From Akkermansia muciniphila (lineage in GTDB: Bacteria > Verrucomicrobiota > Verrucomicrobiia > Verrucomicrobiales > Akkermansiaceae), in the NCBI RefSeq assembly GCF_900184965.1, contig NZ_FXYA01000001.1, forward strand, positions 12,155-47,697: a stretch of DNA of 35,543 bases, in the 5' to 3' direction. A program made the translations under genes and the position numbers. Below are positions 1-8,249 of the stretch, piece by piece; the first letter of the stretch is position 1, and each line of letters begins with the position of its first letter. A model generated the notes under the pieces. The model was not told the DNA's origin, did no database searches, and saw only the letters and a list, made by a program, of their open reading frames with translations.

Positions 1-1508
1 ATGCGTTCCGAGAGGCCTCCGTAGAGGCGGTTGGTTTCAATGGTGCGGATGATGGTGTCGTCCCCCTGGCCTTTGGCGATGCTGACTTTGCCGGGTTCTT
101 CCGTACGGGTGATGGTGTGGGCCGGCAGTCCGCGCTGCTGGCGCGTGATGACGGTGGTCCGCACGCCGTTTTCTTCCGAGGACAGGTAGGAGGAGGTTTT
201 ATAGGGTTCTCCCGTTACTTCGTATGTTCCGTCGGCCAGAGCCGTGACGGCGGCGGGAGCGTACCATTCCAGGACGAGTTCTCCGTCCGCTCCGGTCCGG
301 GTGCGCATCAGCCCTTCCGCGGCGCTGTAGCTGCTTACCAGGTTGCCCGCAGGATCATACGTATTGTTTACATTGCGGAAGTAGTCTTCCGCCAGGAGCA
401 CTTTGCCGGAGGCGGAGGTCATGGCGACCACGGCGCCGGTTTCCGCGGAGAAGCGGATGTTTTGCCCGTCCGCGTCCACCAGGGAAAGGTAGGCGGGGGC
501 GCCGGAAGCGGCAGGCGCCAGGGTTTCATCCAGCAGCTGCACCCTGAAGTCGCGCTTGCGGGAGATGCCCGCGGGGAGGGCCGCATCGGAACCGGCCTGC
601 ACGTTGAAGTAAAGCGCGGCGCCCGCCGGCGGCACGATGGTGATGAGGCCGGACGTTTCGTCCAGATGGGCGCGCCAGGCCCACGGGCTTACGTATTTCA
701 GGCCGCCGCAGGCTTCCGCCGTTTCACGGGCGTTTTCCGCGGCGCGGAGGCTGAAGGCCGCGGGAGACGGCGCCCCTCCCTTGGCCAGGAATTCGGCCTG
801 GGACATGCAGATTTCCACGCCGGGGTCACCCGGCAGTTTTTCCGCCGCAATGGTGTATTCGTTGCCTTCCGCGTCCGTGCACGTACCGCAACGGCAGCAG
901 ATTTCCTTTTCTTCCGGCGGCACGTCCGAAGAGGAGCTGCTGGAGGAGCTGGAGGAACCGCCGGGGCTTCCATGGGCAGTCACCGTCACGGAATAGCGGC
1001 ATACGGATTGATTGTATTCGTTGTGCGGTATGTCGATGTTCTGGTGCGTGATGGAGAGGGTGTACGTTCCTTCGGAGAGTTCAAAGGAGCCTGATTTGGT
1101 CCATTCCTGGTGGCCTCCCAGTTCTCCGGGTTCATCAGCGTCAGGGGTCAGGTCCAGTTCGAAGGTGCCGCCCGGGCCGGAGATGGTCAGCTTGCCCCAG
1201 TCGTCCACCGTCAGGCTGGCCACGGCCGTGGCCCCGCCTTCCGGGACGTTGAAGGTGTCGTTGACTGGGGTCATGAAGATGTCGGCGCCGGCAGACGTCT
1301 GAACGAAGTTGTCAGATTTTTCATAAATGACGGTATCCGCGCCGTAGGGCTGGATGGGGGTGGACATGGCGTTGAGGGATGTCGCGGCGCCAGGCGCGCC
1401 AGGCTGGCCGGCCGCCCCGGGAAGTTCGGCGGCGGGGTTGGGGTTCATCTTGTTGGCGGACCCCCTGTTCAACGTGGGGGCGTCGTTTGGTTGTTCGTTG
1501 GTATACAT
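1..1508 (-). CDS. RHS/YD-repeat-like large protein, N-terminal part (left copy, runs off window)
   Basis: The frame is open from an ATG at 1508 to the left edge (about 502 residues, no stop), so only the N-terminal part is visible. There is no signal peptide; the first 45 residues are Asn/Pro/Ala/Gly-rich with a short collagen-like GAAGQPGAPGA stretch. A beta-rich domain follows (about residues 60-180), then a run of ten Ser (927-956), a Cys cluster (ICCRCGTC), and a stretch with a YD-like motif (YDPAGNLVSSY) ahead of Thr/Arg-rich repeats. This layout suggests the large RHS/YD polypeptides, often secreted toxins or surface proteins, but the C-terminal part that would decide is outside the window. 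It is about 90% or more identical by eye to the inverted copy starting at 34045. It lies 61 bp downstream of the duplicated sigma-like segment and shares only about a dozen bases of leader with the right copy. Confidence 0.75.
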   Translation of the reverse strand, partial: MYTNEQPNDAPTLNRGSANKMNPNPAAELPGAAGQPGAPGAATSLNAMSTPIQPYGADTVIYEKSDNFVQTSAGADIFMTPVNDTFNVPEGGATAVASLTVDDWGKLTISGPGGTFELDLTPDADEPGELGGHQEWTKSGSFELSEGTYTLSITHQNIDIPHNEYNQSVCRYSVTVTAHGSPGGSSSSSSSSSSDVPPEEKEICCRCGTCTDAEGNEYTIAAEKLPGDPGVEICMSQAEFLAKGGAPSPAAFSLRAAENARETAEACGGLKYVSPWAWRAHLDETSGLITIVPPAGAALYFNVQAGSDAALPAGISRKRDFRVQLLDETLAPAASGAPAYLSLVDADGQNIRFSAETGAVVAMTSASGKVLLAEDYFRNVNNTYDPAGNLVSSYSAAEGLMRTRTGADGELVLEWYAPAAVTALADGTYEVTGEPYKTSSYLSSEENGVRTTVITRQQRGLPAHTITRTEEPGKVSIAKGQGDDTIIRTIETNRLYGGLSER

Positions 1509-1569
1509 GGTGTGTGATGATTAGTGTTTGAGTGCGACGTCTATAAACGCCGAGTAGGTCGATTTAGAC

Positions 1570-2094
1570 CCTTCACAATGATTGCTTGCCGCGTTTCAGG
1601 AAATTCGCCGCCCATTTCTTAAAAAAGTGAATTTTTCTTCCCGGAGCCGTTTCCTGAGGCGGCGCGCCCTGCTTTCCTCCAGATGAATGCTTCTGGCTGC
1701 CCGTGACAAATTTCCTTCAGCGTCAATCAATGCCTCAACCAGCTCCCTTTCCTGCGGCTCCAGGGATTCCATTTCCCGCTCGAAGTCTTCCCGGAACATC
1801 AGACCGGAAAGGAAGTCAGAATGCCCGTCAGCGTCAATTTCCCGACCATCTTCATATTCAAGTGGACGAGCTTCCCGCAGCAGTAGCCTCTTCTTCCGGT
1901 TCCTTTCGCGCAAATAGCGTTCCGGCTCAAAAATGGTTACATTGCCCAGGTATGTTTTCATGCCGGCGCCTCCGCTTTTCCGGTAACGGCGGCAAATTTC
2001 CCAGCACCGGATTCTGAACCGTTGGAGGACATCCATATATTCTTCCTCAGATATCTGAAACCCGATGGATTCTGCTTTTATTCGGAGGCGCTGA
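1570..2094 (-). repeat. Inverted repeat arm, left (pairs with 28989-29513)
   Basis: These 525 bp are the reverse complement of 28989-29513, with no indel and only a few base differences. The homology stops sharply at both ends: inside the sigma-like reading frame on one side and a few bases after the last shared Cys-Glu codons on the other. The repeat and the RHS-like arm together make the window ends inverted copies. Confidence 0.9.
1596..2094 (-). pseudogene. Sigma-factor-like gene, 5'-truncated duplicate
   Basis: This is a copy of the intact sigma-like gene at 28927-29520 that has lost the first 20 or so codons. Homology begins abruptly at 2094, and upstream the frame meets a TGA without an ATG. 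The first in-frame ATG (2036) would give only the C-terminal 146 residues, missing the N-terminal helices. At the other end a TCCGGA to TCCTGA change creates an earlier stop, removing the last 11 residues of the intact version. The region-4-like helix-turn-helix (after SLEPQERELVEAL) is unchanged. A short DNA-binding fragment could still be made, but I treat it as a broken duplicate. It sits 87 bp upstream of the left RHS-like gene, on the same strand. Confidence 0.7.
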
Positions 2095-2602
2095 GGAAAC
2101 GCTGAAGGTGAAACGGGATCTTCGCCTCACGACACGGCGCGGTATCAGGTATTTCTCCAGAGTTTTGATGCGGAGGTGTCCGGAATTGAAAAGATTTCCG
2201 GATCGGAAACTGACGCCGGAGCATAGCGCTCATTTTCTGGAAGCTGTGTTTGCATCCCACAGGCAGGATTACAAGGGCCGGGCGGTGATGAGGATTTGGT
2301 AGAGAGGATCATTTCGTAAGGTCCCGGACCAGTAAAACGGGAGGAAGTTTGCATGCTTCCGTGCATGCTGTGCTTCGGCGGCTCCTGGCAGGATACGGGG
2401 CAGGGGGGGCAGCCTGTTCTATCCTCCCAATTGGCCGATGCGTTAGAGGCTGCTCCGGGAAAAAGCGGGATGGGGTGGTACAACCGCTTTGGAGAATAGA
2501 ATGCGGATGCACGGAGGCATACCAATGTTTCCTGCCACGCCAAATGGTTCAGGGATTTTTGCCTGTTTCAGCTGGAAATGAGGCATAAGGGAGATTCCGG
2601 GG
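2095..2602. other. 508-bp gap without a credible gene; nested inverted repeats
   Basis: Short open frames occur on both strands but none has protein-like composition or a recognisable motif. From 2351 to 2521 there are nested complementary segments: 2351-2366 with 2506-2521 (about 14 of 16 paired), about 2416-2426 with 2490-2500, and 2463-2469 with 2484-2490. Together they could fold into a rod-like RNA of about 170 nt on either strand. I could not match it to RNase P RNA, tmRNA or SRP RNA. It may be a structured RNA or the remains of a deleted element next to the truncated sigma-like gene. Confidence 0.35.
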
Positions 2603-3514
2603 CTATTCCCTGGGCAGGAAGTAGCCGCGCTGTTTTTCTGAGATGGGCATGTCCAGGCGTTCCATAACGGCCAGCATGTCTTCCCATACCTTGCGTTTTT
2701 CCCGCGGGCTGTCCGATCTGAGCAGGTAGCTGGGATGGTAAGTGACGCGTACGGGAATGCCGTTAAGATCATGGAACCTGCCGCGCATGGAACTGACGGA
2801 TCCCTGTTCCCCCAGCAGGCCTACGGCTGCGGTTCCGCCCAGGGCTATAATCATTTTCGGCTGGATGACCCGGATTTCATGCATGATGATGGGCAGGCAC
2901 GCTTCAATTTCTTCCGGCGTGGGGGCGCGGTTATTGGTCCGCTGGTTGGGCAGGGCCGGGCGGAATTTGACGATGTTGGAAATGTAAACCATGTCTCTGG
3001 AGAGTCCCATGGCCCTTAATATCTGGTTGAGTTTTTCCCCGGCACGGCCCACGAAGGGCTCCTGCTGCACTTCTTCATAATATCCGGGAGCTTCCCCGAT
3101 GAGCATGAGTTTCGTATGGGGATTGCCCGTGGCAAAGACCATGGTGTCCCGCAGGGAGTTGAGTTCCCGCGCCGGTTTCCAGTTTTGCGCCAGATGACGG
3201 AGGTATTGCAGCTTGTCTTCCATAGTCCCTTCCGGGAGGGTGATGGAGGATGCCGGTTCCCCGCTTTGCGGAAGCAGTTCCGGTGGTTCCGGCATTTCGG
3301 CAGGTGCGGGAGCAGGAGCAGGAGCGGACATCTGCAGGGGCGACGGTTTTGGAGAAGCGGACGCTGATGCGGCGGGACGGCCTCCCTGTCTGGCGGCCAC
3401 GTACCATGTTCTGAGAACGTTTCTGGCTTCATCCGTCAGGCTTGCTCGCGTTGTTCCCTGCTGGATCAGGGAATCAAGATAATGGCGGAAAAGGCTGTTC
3501 GGCGTAGCGCTCAT
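2603..3514 (-). CDS. Uracil-DNA glycosylase family 4-like protein lacking the Fe-S cysteines
   Basis: Family 4 uracil-DNA glycosylases remove uracil from DNA at the start of base excision repair. The core is clear: motif A GEAPGYYEE at residues 140-148, PFVGRAGEKL soon after, VYISNIVKFRP, PTPEEIEACLP, and HPSYLLR with His260 as the motif-B histidine. The first 100 residues are an N-terminal helical part and a Pro/Ala-rich linker. Family 4 enzymes normally bind a 4Fe-4S cluster with four Cys; this protein has one Cys in total (Cys206). The usual N-terminal Cys pair is absent and the KCRP Cys is Phe. It is therefore probably a cluster-free variant, or has changed activity. I chose ATG 3514 (MSATPN) over an upstream in-frame GTG at 3556, because neither has a convincing ribosome site and 3514 looks natural. 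It is divergent from thiH. Confidence 0.8.
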   Translation of the reverse strand: MSATPNSLFRHYLDSLIQQGTTRASLTDEARNVLRTWYVAARQGGRPAASASASPKPSPLQMSAPAPAPAPAEMPEPPELLPQSGEPASSITLPEGTMEDKLQYLRHLAQNWKPARELNSLRDTMVFATGNPHTKLMLIGEAPGYYEEVQQEPFVGRAGEKLNQILRAMGLSRDMVYISNIVKFRPALPNQRTNNRAPTPEEIEACLPIIMHEIRVIQPKMIIALGGTAAVGLLGEQGSVSSMRGRFHDLNGIPVRVTYHPSYLLRSDSPREKRKVWEDMLAVMERLDMPISEKQRGYFLPRE

Positions 3515-3712
3515 GAAAGGATAAACCAGATTAGTCCATAAGAGGCCGTCTGTCACGACGATTCGCAGGTTCCTCTGCTTTCATGGAACGAGCCGTTCCG
3601 GGAAATGACACGGTAAAAGATGGTATCTTTTAAGAGGGAGGGGGCAAATTGGGGCTTTCCGGTCCAGGCATGGAAATGCAACCGGCTCTCTCCAATTTTA
3701 CTTAATTCACTT

Positions 3713-4849
3713 ATGTCTTTTTCTGAAGAATTAAACGGTTTGATGGATTGCCCTTCTCCTCTGGTGCGCCGTTTCATGGCGTTGCTGGAACCGGTTGACG
3801 ACGCCCGCCTGGAGGCGATGGCGCAGGAGAGCCGGCGTCTGACGCGGCTGCATTTCGGCCGGACTATCCGCCTGTTCGCCCCCATTTACCTGTCCAACGA
3901 ATGCATCAATAATTGCAAGTACTGCGGTTTTTCACGGGACAATCCCATTATCCGCACCACGCTTACGGTGGATGAAGTGGTGCAGGAGGCCCGTTACCTG
4001 CACGGCCTGGGGCTGCGCAGCATCCTGCTGGTGGCCGGGGAGCATCCCAAGTTTGTTTCCGACGGGTATATGCAGGAATGCCTGGACGCCCTGCATTCCT
4101 TTATTCCATCCCTGGGGCTGGAGATAGGGCCGTTGCCGGACGACCGTTATGCGGAGATCGTCCGCCACGGGGCGGAACAATTGGCCGTGTATCAGGAAAC
4201 CTATAACCGGGAAGTGTATGAAACTCTGCATACGGCAGGGATGAAGAAAAATTTCAACTGGAGGCTGGATTGTCCGGAACGCGCCTATCAGGGCGGTTTC
4301 CGCCGCATTCAGATAGGAGCCCTGTTCGGGCTTTCGCCGTGGCGGCGGGAGGCCATGGCGCTTGCCGCCCATCTGGATTACCTGCAGAAGCATTGCTGGA
4401 AATCCGCGCTTTCCGTAGCGTTTCCCCGCATGCGCCCCTACGCCGGGAATTACGAATATGAACCTGATCCGGACTTGATGCTGGATGACCGCCATTTTGT
4501 CCAGCTCATGGCTGCCCTGCGCATCTGCTTCCCCAGGATAGGCATGTCCATCAGCACCCGTGAACCCGCGCCGATGAGGAATGCCCTGATGCATTTGGGC
4601 ATGACTCACATGTCCGCTATTGCGCGCACGGAACCGGGAGGTTACACGGGCGTGGGAACGGCTGCCGCCCATTTGACGGTGCGGGGCAACCGGGTGGATC
4701 TTCCCGATGACCGGAAAGGGCATTGCAAGGCGACGGAACAGTTTGAAATTTCCGACCAGCGCACACCGGAGCAGGTGGTCGGCGCCATACGGAATGCCGG
4801 GCTGGAGCCTGTCTGGAAAGACTGGGATGCCGCGCTGGATGTGGTGTAA
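3713..4849 (+). CDS. thiH: 2-iminoacetate synthase ThiH (radical SAM tyrosine lyase)
   Basis: ThiH splits tyrosine with a 5'-deoxyadenosyl radical to give p-cresol and dehydroglycine, the glycine-derived part of the thiamine thiazole ring. The radical SAM signature is CINNCKYCGF with Cys64, Cys68 and Cys71 as cluster ligands, followed by the TIM-barrel segments typical of ThiH (VAGEHPKFVS, YQETYNREVYETLH, SISTREPAPMRN, GGYTGVGTAA). The length of 378 aa is normal. The frame extends upstream to 3620, but the ATG at 3713 (MSFSEELNG) fits the family better. No other thiamine genes (thiG, thiS, thiF) lie beside it, so it stands alone here, and I saw no TPP riboswitch core upstream. Confidence 0.92.
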   Translation: MSFSEELNGLMDCPSPLVRRFMALLEPVDDARLEAMAQESRRLTRLHFGRTIRLFAPIYLSNECINNCKYCGFSRDNPIIRTTLTVDEVVQEARYLHGLGLRSILLVAGEHPKFVSDGYMQECLDALHSFIPSLGLEIGPLPDDRYAEIVRHGAEQLAVYQETYNREVYETLHTAGMKKNFNWRLDCPERAYQGGFRRIQIGALFGLSPWRREAMALAAHLDYLQKHCWKSALSVAFPRMRPYAGNYEYEPDPDLMLDDRHFVQLMAALRICFPRIGMSISTREPAPMRNALMHLGMTHMSAIARTEPGGYTGVGTAAAHLTVRGNRVDLPDDRKGHCKATEQFEISDQRTPEQVVGAIRNAGLEPVWKDWDAALDVV

Positions 4850-4952
4850 GAGAGTCTTATCCCGTCTCTCTTCCGCAGAATGACATCCATATCCCCGTGA
4901 TGTTGTGATGGAGCATTGACGGCATGCTCCGGCTGTCATATTTCCGGCAGTA

Positions 4953-6839
4953 ATGATTCGTTATTATTGGGGGAGGTTTTGGCCGTTCCTCCTGTTTGCG
5001 TTCGGTATTGAGGCGGTGGAAAATCTGTTTACGGTATTTTTCGAATACCGCAACATGGATTTCGGATTGGTTTCCCTTCTGAAAACGGCATACGTTTTTC
5101 TGACGGAGTTTGCCGTCACCATGTGCTACTGGCTTATTCCCTACGCCGTTTATTTGTGGATTTTGCCGCGCGGGAAGGCGGGAGGGAAGGCGGACAGGTG
5201 GTTCACTTCCGCGTGGTTTTTCCTGTTTGTGCTCGCCAATCTGTTTGAAGATGTGGCGGAAGCCTTTTTCTGGAACGAGTTTGAAGCCAGCTTCAATTTC
5301 ATTGCGGTAGACTATTTGGTTTACACCAAGGAGGTCATCGGGAATATTTACGAGTCCTATCCCATCATCCCTATTTTGGGCGGCATTCTGGCGGCGTCCG
5401 TTCTGGCCGTCTGGGGAATGAAGAGGTTTTTGCTTCCCCGGAACGGGGCGGTGCCCGCCGGATGGAAACGAGGCTGTGTGGTGCTGTTCCTGCTGGCCTG
5501 CGTCACGGGAGGATATTGGCTGGTGGATATCAAGGATGCGGATGCCGTGAACAACCGTTATAATTCGGAAATGGCCAAGGATGGCCTTTACAGCCTGTTC
5601 AGCGCCTTTCTCAAGAATGAACTGGATTACCGCGCCTATTACCGGACGCTGCCGGACGCGGAAGCGGCGGCGTTTCTGGCCCGGGAGTTTACGGCGGATG
5701 ACACGTCCGTGCCGGGAGCTTCGTCCGGCAGTGTGAAGAGGCAGGTGCGCCCTTCCGGGGGAGTTATCCGCCCGAATGTCGTGGTGGTGGTCATGGAAAG
5801 CATGGGGGCGGAATTTTTAAACGAATGCCGGGAAGACGGGGCTGACGTCACTCCGTGCCTGAGCCGTCTGGGAAAGGAAGGCATTTTCTTCCCGAACACT
5901 TATGCCACGGGTACCCGTTCCGTACGCGGGCTGGAGGCCATCAGCACCTCCCTGCCGCCGCTTCCCGGCATGTCCATCCTTCGCCAGGAAGGAAATGAGC
6001 ATTTGCAGACCATAGGGTCCATCTTCAGGGACAAGGGATATGATCTCAAATGGATTTACGGCGGCTACGGGTATTTTGACAACATGAATTACTTTTTCGG
6101 ACACAACGGTTTTCAGGTTCTGGACCGTAGTTCCATGAATGATTACGAGGTGACCCATTCCACCATCTGGGGCGTTTGCGATGAAGATTTGTTCCGCCGC
6201 GCCGTACGGGAGGCGGATGAATCCTGCGGACGCGGCAAGCCGTTTTTGCAGGTGGTGTTCACCACGTCCAACCACCGTCCCTACACGTACCCGGAAGGGC
6301 GCATTGACATCCCTCCCCGCACGGGGCGCATGGGGGCCGTGAAATACGCGGATTATGCGGTAGGCGCCTTTGTGGAGGAGGCCAGAACCAGACCCTGGTT
6401 TGACAACACGCTGTTCGTGTTCGTAGGAGACCACGGCGCCGGGAGCGCGGGAAAGCAGGCTCTTAATCCGGAAACGCACCGCATTTTTTCCATTTTCTAC
6501 GCTCCGGCTCTGCTGAAACCGGAACGGCGGGAAATTCCCGTGAGCCAGATTGACGTGCTGCCCACTTTGCTGGGGTTGTTGAAATGGCCGTATGATGCGG
6601 CTTTTTATGGAAAGGATGCTTTAAAGCCTTCTTACCAGTCCCGGTATTTTGTGAGTAATTACCAGTATATCGGCTATTTGAAAGGGAAAGACATGGTGGT
6701 GCTCAAACCCCAGCGTGAAGTGGAATTTTTCCGGGACGGGGAAGCCGTTGCTCCGGACGGGCGGATGAAAGATCTGGAAAGGGAGGCGGTTTATTATTAC
6801 CAGCACGCTTCCGGCTGGCGGACCAGTTTGAAAGAGTAA
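4953..6839 (+). CDS. LtaS-like membrane sulfatase/phosphotransferase
   Basis: This 628-aa protein has about five N-terminal membrane helices (roughly residues 8-30, 40-70, 83-105, 137-155, 172-190), then a large alkaline-phosphatase/sulfatase-fold domain outside the membrane. Visible metal and active-site positions are Glu282 (MESMG), the probable nucleophile Thr321 (ATGTRS, matching the LtaS Thr), and Asp493-His494 (VGDHGAG). This is the layout of lipoteichoic acid synthase and of glycerol-phosphate or phosphoethanolamine transferases. Gram-negative members typically add phospho-groups to glycans or lipids, so a true lipoteichoic acid role is unlikely in this organism. The substrate cannot be told from sequence. 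It starts about 100 bp after thiH with no clear terminator between them, and it converges with ogpA. Confidence 0.85.
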   Translation: MIRYYWGRFWPFLLFAFGIEAVENLFTVFFEYRNMDFGLVSLLKTAYVFLTEFAVTMCYWLIPYAVYLWILPRGKAGGKADRWFTSAWFFLFVLANLFEDVAEAFFWNEFEASFNFIAVDYLVYTKEVIGNIYESYPIIPILGGILAASVLAVWGMKRFLLPRNGAVPAGWKRGCVVLFLLACVTGGYWLVDIKDADAVNNRYNSEMAKDGLYSLFSAFLKNELDYRAYYRTLPDAEAAAFLAREFTADDTSVPGASSGSVKRQVRPSGGVIRPNVVVVVMESMGAEFLNECREDGADVTPCLSRLGKEGIFFPNTYATGTRSVRGLEAISTSLPPLPGMSILRQEGNEHLQTIGSIFRDKGYDLKWIYGGYGYFDNMNYFFGHNGFQVLDRSSMNDYEVTHSTIWGVCDEDLFRRAVREADESCGRGKPFLQVVFTTSNHRPYTYPEGRIDIPPRTGRMGAVKYADYAVGAFVEEARTRPWFDNTLFVFVGDHGAGSAGKQALNPETHRIFSIFYAPALLKPERREIPVSQIDVLPTLLGLLKWPYDAAFYGKDALKPSYQSRYFVSNYQYIGYLKGKDMVVLKPQREVEFFRDGEAVAPDGRMKDLEREAVYYYQHASGWRTSLKE

Positions 6840-6899
6840 GGCCCCCGCCAGGTGCGGAGGCCACGCTTTCGGCATCATCCGACCGTGCGGAAAATGCGT

Positions 6900-8057
6900 T
6901 CAGGATTTGCTTCCGTCCCTGTAATCCTGAAGAGCGTCCCAGTGGAACGTGAAATGCTTCTGCATGTGCAGCCCGTTGGCGAGAATAAACATGAGGGAAA
7001 TGCGGAATTCGTTGTTGTTCAAACCATCCAGCTCTTTTTTGTCAATTTTCATGGAGAATTTTCCGCTCTTTTTCCCAAGGCGCCGGGAGAAGGAAACGGC
7101 GTCATAGTCCTGGTTGACCGCATAAGGAGGATCCTGGATGTAAACGTTCAGAGCTTTAACGGTCTGGGGGCTTGTATAATTGCCGGAAATCAGAATCTGG
7201 TCTCCTTTGAAGGAGATGGCTACGTCCTTGACCTCCACTTCCGGCCTGCCTTCGTAAAATTGTTGGGCCGGGGTGACGGAGAATACTTCACAGGCGTCCA
7301 GCAGGGCGCAGCTGGCCGGAGTCAGGAACGTGGGGCTGGTCCCGAACGTGTAATTGCCCGAACCCATCAGGGCCGTGCCGTATTTTTTACCGTCCGAGGC
7401 GGTCTGGTGGTTGTGCGGCAGGTTAAGGCCGTGTCCCAATTCGTGGGCCATACCCCCATACCATTTGGTCAGCAGCCTTCCTTCTCTGGTTTTCTGGCCC
7501 AGATGTTTGATATCGAAGGCCGGATAATCCAGGGCGAAGCAGTTGCGCCCCATGCCGTAAAAGGGGACGCCGCCGGGATTGTCGGGGCCGTTCTTTTCGT
7601 CATTCCAGGTAGGCATGATGATAAGCGTGTGCTGGCTTTTTTTCCTGTCCGGATGTGCTTTGAAAAATTCGTCAAGTTCCTGGGCCGCTTTCCAGCCGCC
7701 TCCGTTTTCATAAGGATAATGGGCCGCCGGATATTTGGCCTTGTATTCAATGATGTTCACGCGGCCTGGAGATTTGATGTCCAGGCCGAAAGAACGCGCG
7801 CCATAGCCATGCCGCTGCATTTCCTTGCCGTAAAATTGCTGTAGGTGAAGGAGCAGTTCGCTGAGGCGCCGTTCGTAATCCGGAACGGGTTCCGTATCAC
7901 TGCCCAGAAAATAGACGATATTGAGCTGCCGTGCCGTTTTTTTCAGGGCAATCCGGTCTTTCAGGGCGTCCGGAACAGTGACTTCCGCAAAGGATGTGTC
8001 GGAGGCCGCCCCCAGAAAGAACAGAGAAAAAAATGCGGAGAGAAGTCGTTTAAACAT
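6900..8057 (-). CDS. ogpA: O-glycan-dependent endoprotease OgpA
   Basis: OgpA is a secreted zinc metalloprotease of A. muciniphila that cuts mucin-type glycoproteins just N-terminal to O-glycosylated Ser/Thr, best when sialic acid is absent. The predicted protein is 385 aa. It has a signal peptide (MFKRLLSAFFSLFFLGA...), mature N-terminus near EVTVPDALKD, and zinc site HELGHGLNLPH with His205, Glu206, His209 and His215. A Met-turn-like ALMGSGN follows. Length and residue numbers agree with my memory of the characterised enzyme; a few substitutions suggest a strain or species variant. The frame extends to 8261, but ATG 8057 directly precedes the signal peptide. It is divergent from the GH95 fucosidase across a 192-bp shared upstream region, so the pair may be co-induced by mucin. 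Confidence 0.93.
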   Translation of the reverse strand: MFKRLLSAFFSLFFLGAASDTSFAEVTVPDALKDRIALKKTARQLNIVYFLGSDTEPVPDYERRLSELLLHLQQFYGKEMQRHGYGARSFGLDIKSPGRVNIIEYKAKYPAAHYPYENGGGWKAAQELDEFFKAHPDRKKSQHTLIIMPTWNDEKNGPDNPGGVPFYGMGRNCFALDYPAFDIKHLGQKTREGRLLTKWYGGMAHELGHGLNLPHNHQTASDGKKYGTALMGSGNYTFGTSPTFLTPASCALLDACEVFSVTPAQQFYEGRPEVEVKDVAISFKGDQILISGNYTSPQTVKALNVYIQDPPYAVNQDYDAVSFSRRLGKKSGKFSMKIDKKELDGLNNNEFRISLMFILANGLHMQKHFTFHWDALQDYRDGSKS

Positions 8058-8163
8058 ACTTGCCAAGGTAGGGGGCTCATTGTGAAAAACAAGGAAATTT
8101 GCTGTTCTCGCCATCATTGGAGGAAGCGTTCCTGAACCGGGAGTGGGATAACGGGGGAAAGGC

Positions 8164-8179
8164 TCCGCCATGTGGCGGA
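8164..8179. promoter_or_regulatory. Perfect inverted repeat between ogpA and the GH95 gene
   Basis: TCCGCCA-TG-TGGCGGA forms a 7-bp perfect inverted repeat with a 2-bp centre in the 192-bp divergent upstream region. It could be an operator for both genes or a transcript hairpin. No regulator is encoded next to it, so the role is a guess. Confidence 0.3.
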
Positions 8180-8249
8180 CGATAAGTTTGGAATGGCTGA
8201 AAGATAGAGGTTGCGAAGGCAGTAGATATGTGACATTGTTTATTAAAGC

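Noticed and set aside
2145-2543. 132-codon minus-strand open frame in the gap near the left repeat
   Set aside because: Pro/Ser/Cys-rich, no motif, and it overlaps the inverted-repeat structure.
3515-3712. TPP riboswitch ahead of thiH
   Set aside because: The conserved CTGAGA-type core and partner segments are not present upstream of thiH.
6840-6899. Terminator between the LtaS-like gene and ogpA
   Set aside because: Only a short imperfect GC stem with no T-run on either side.
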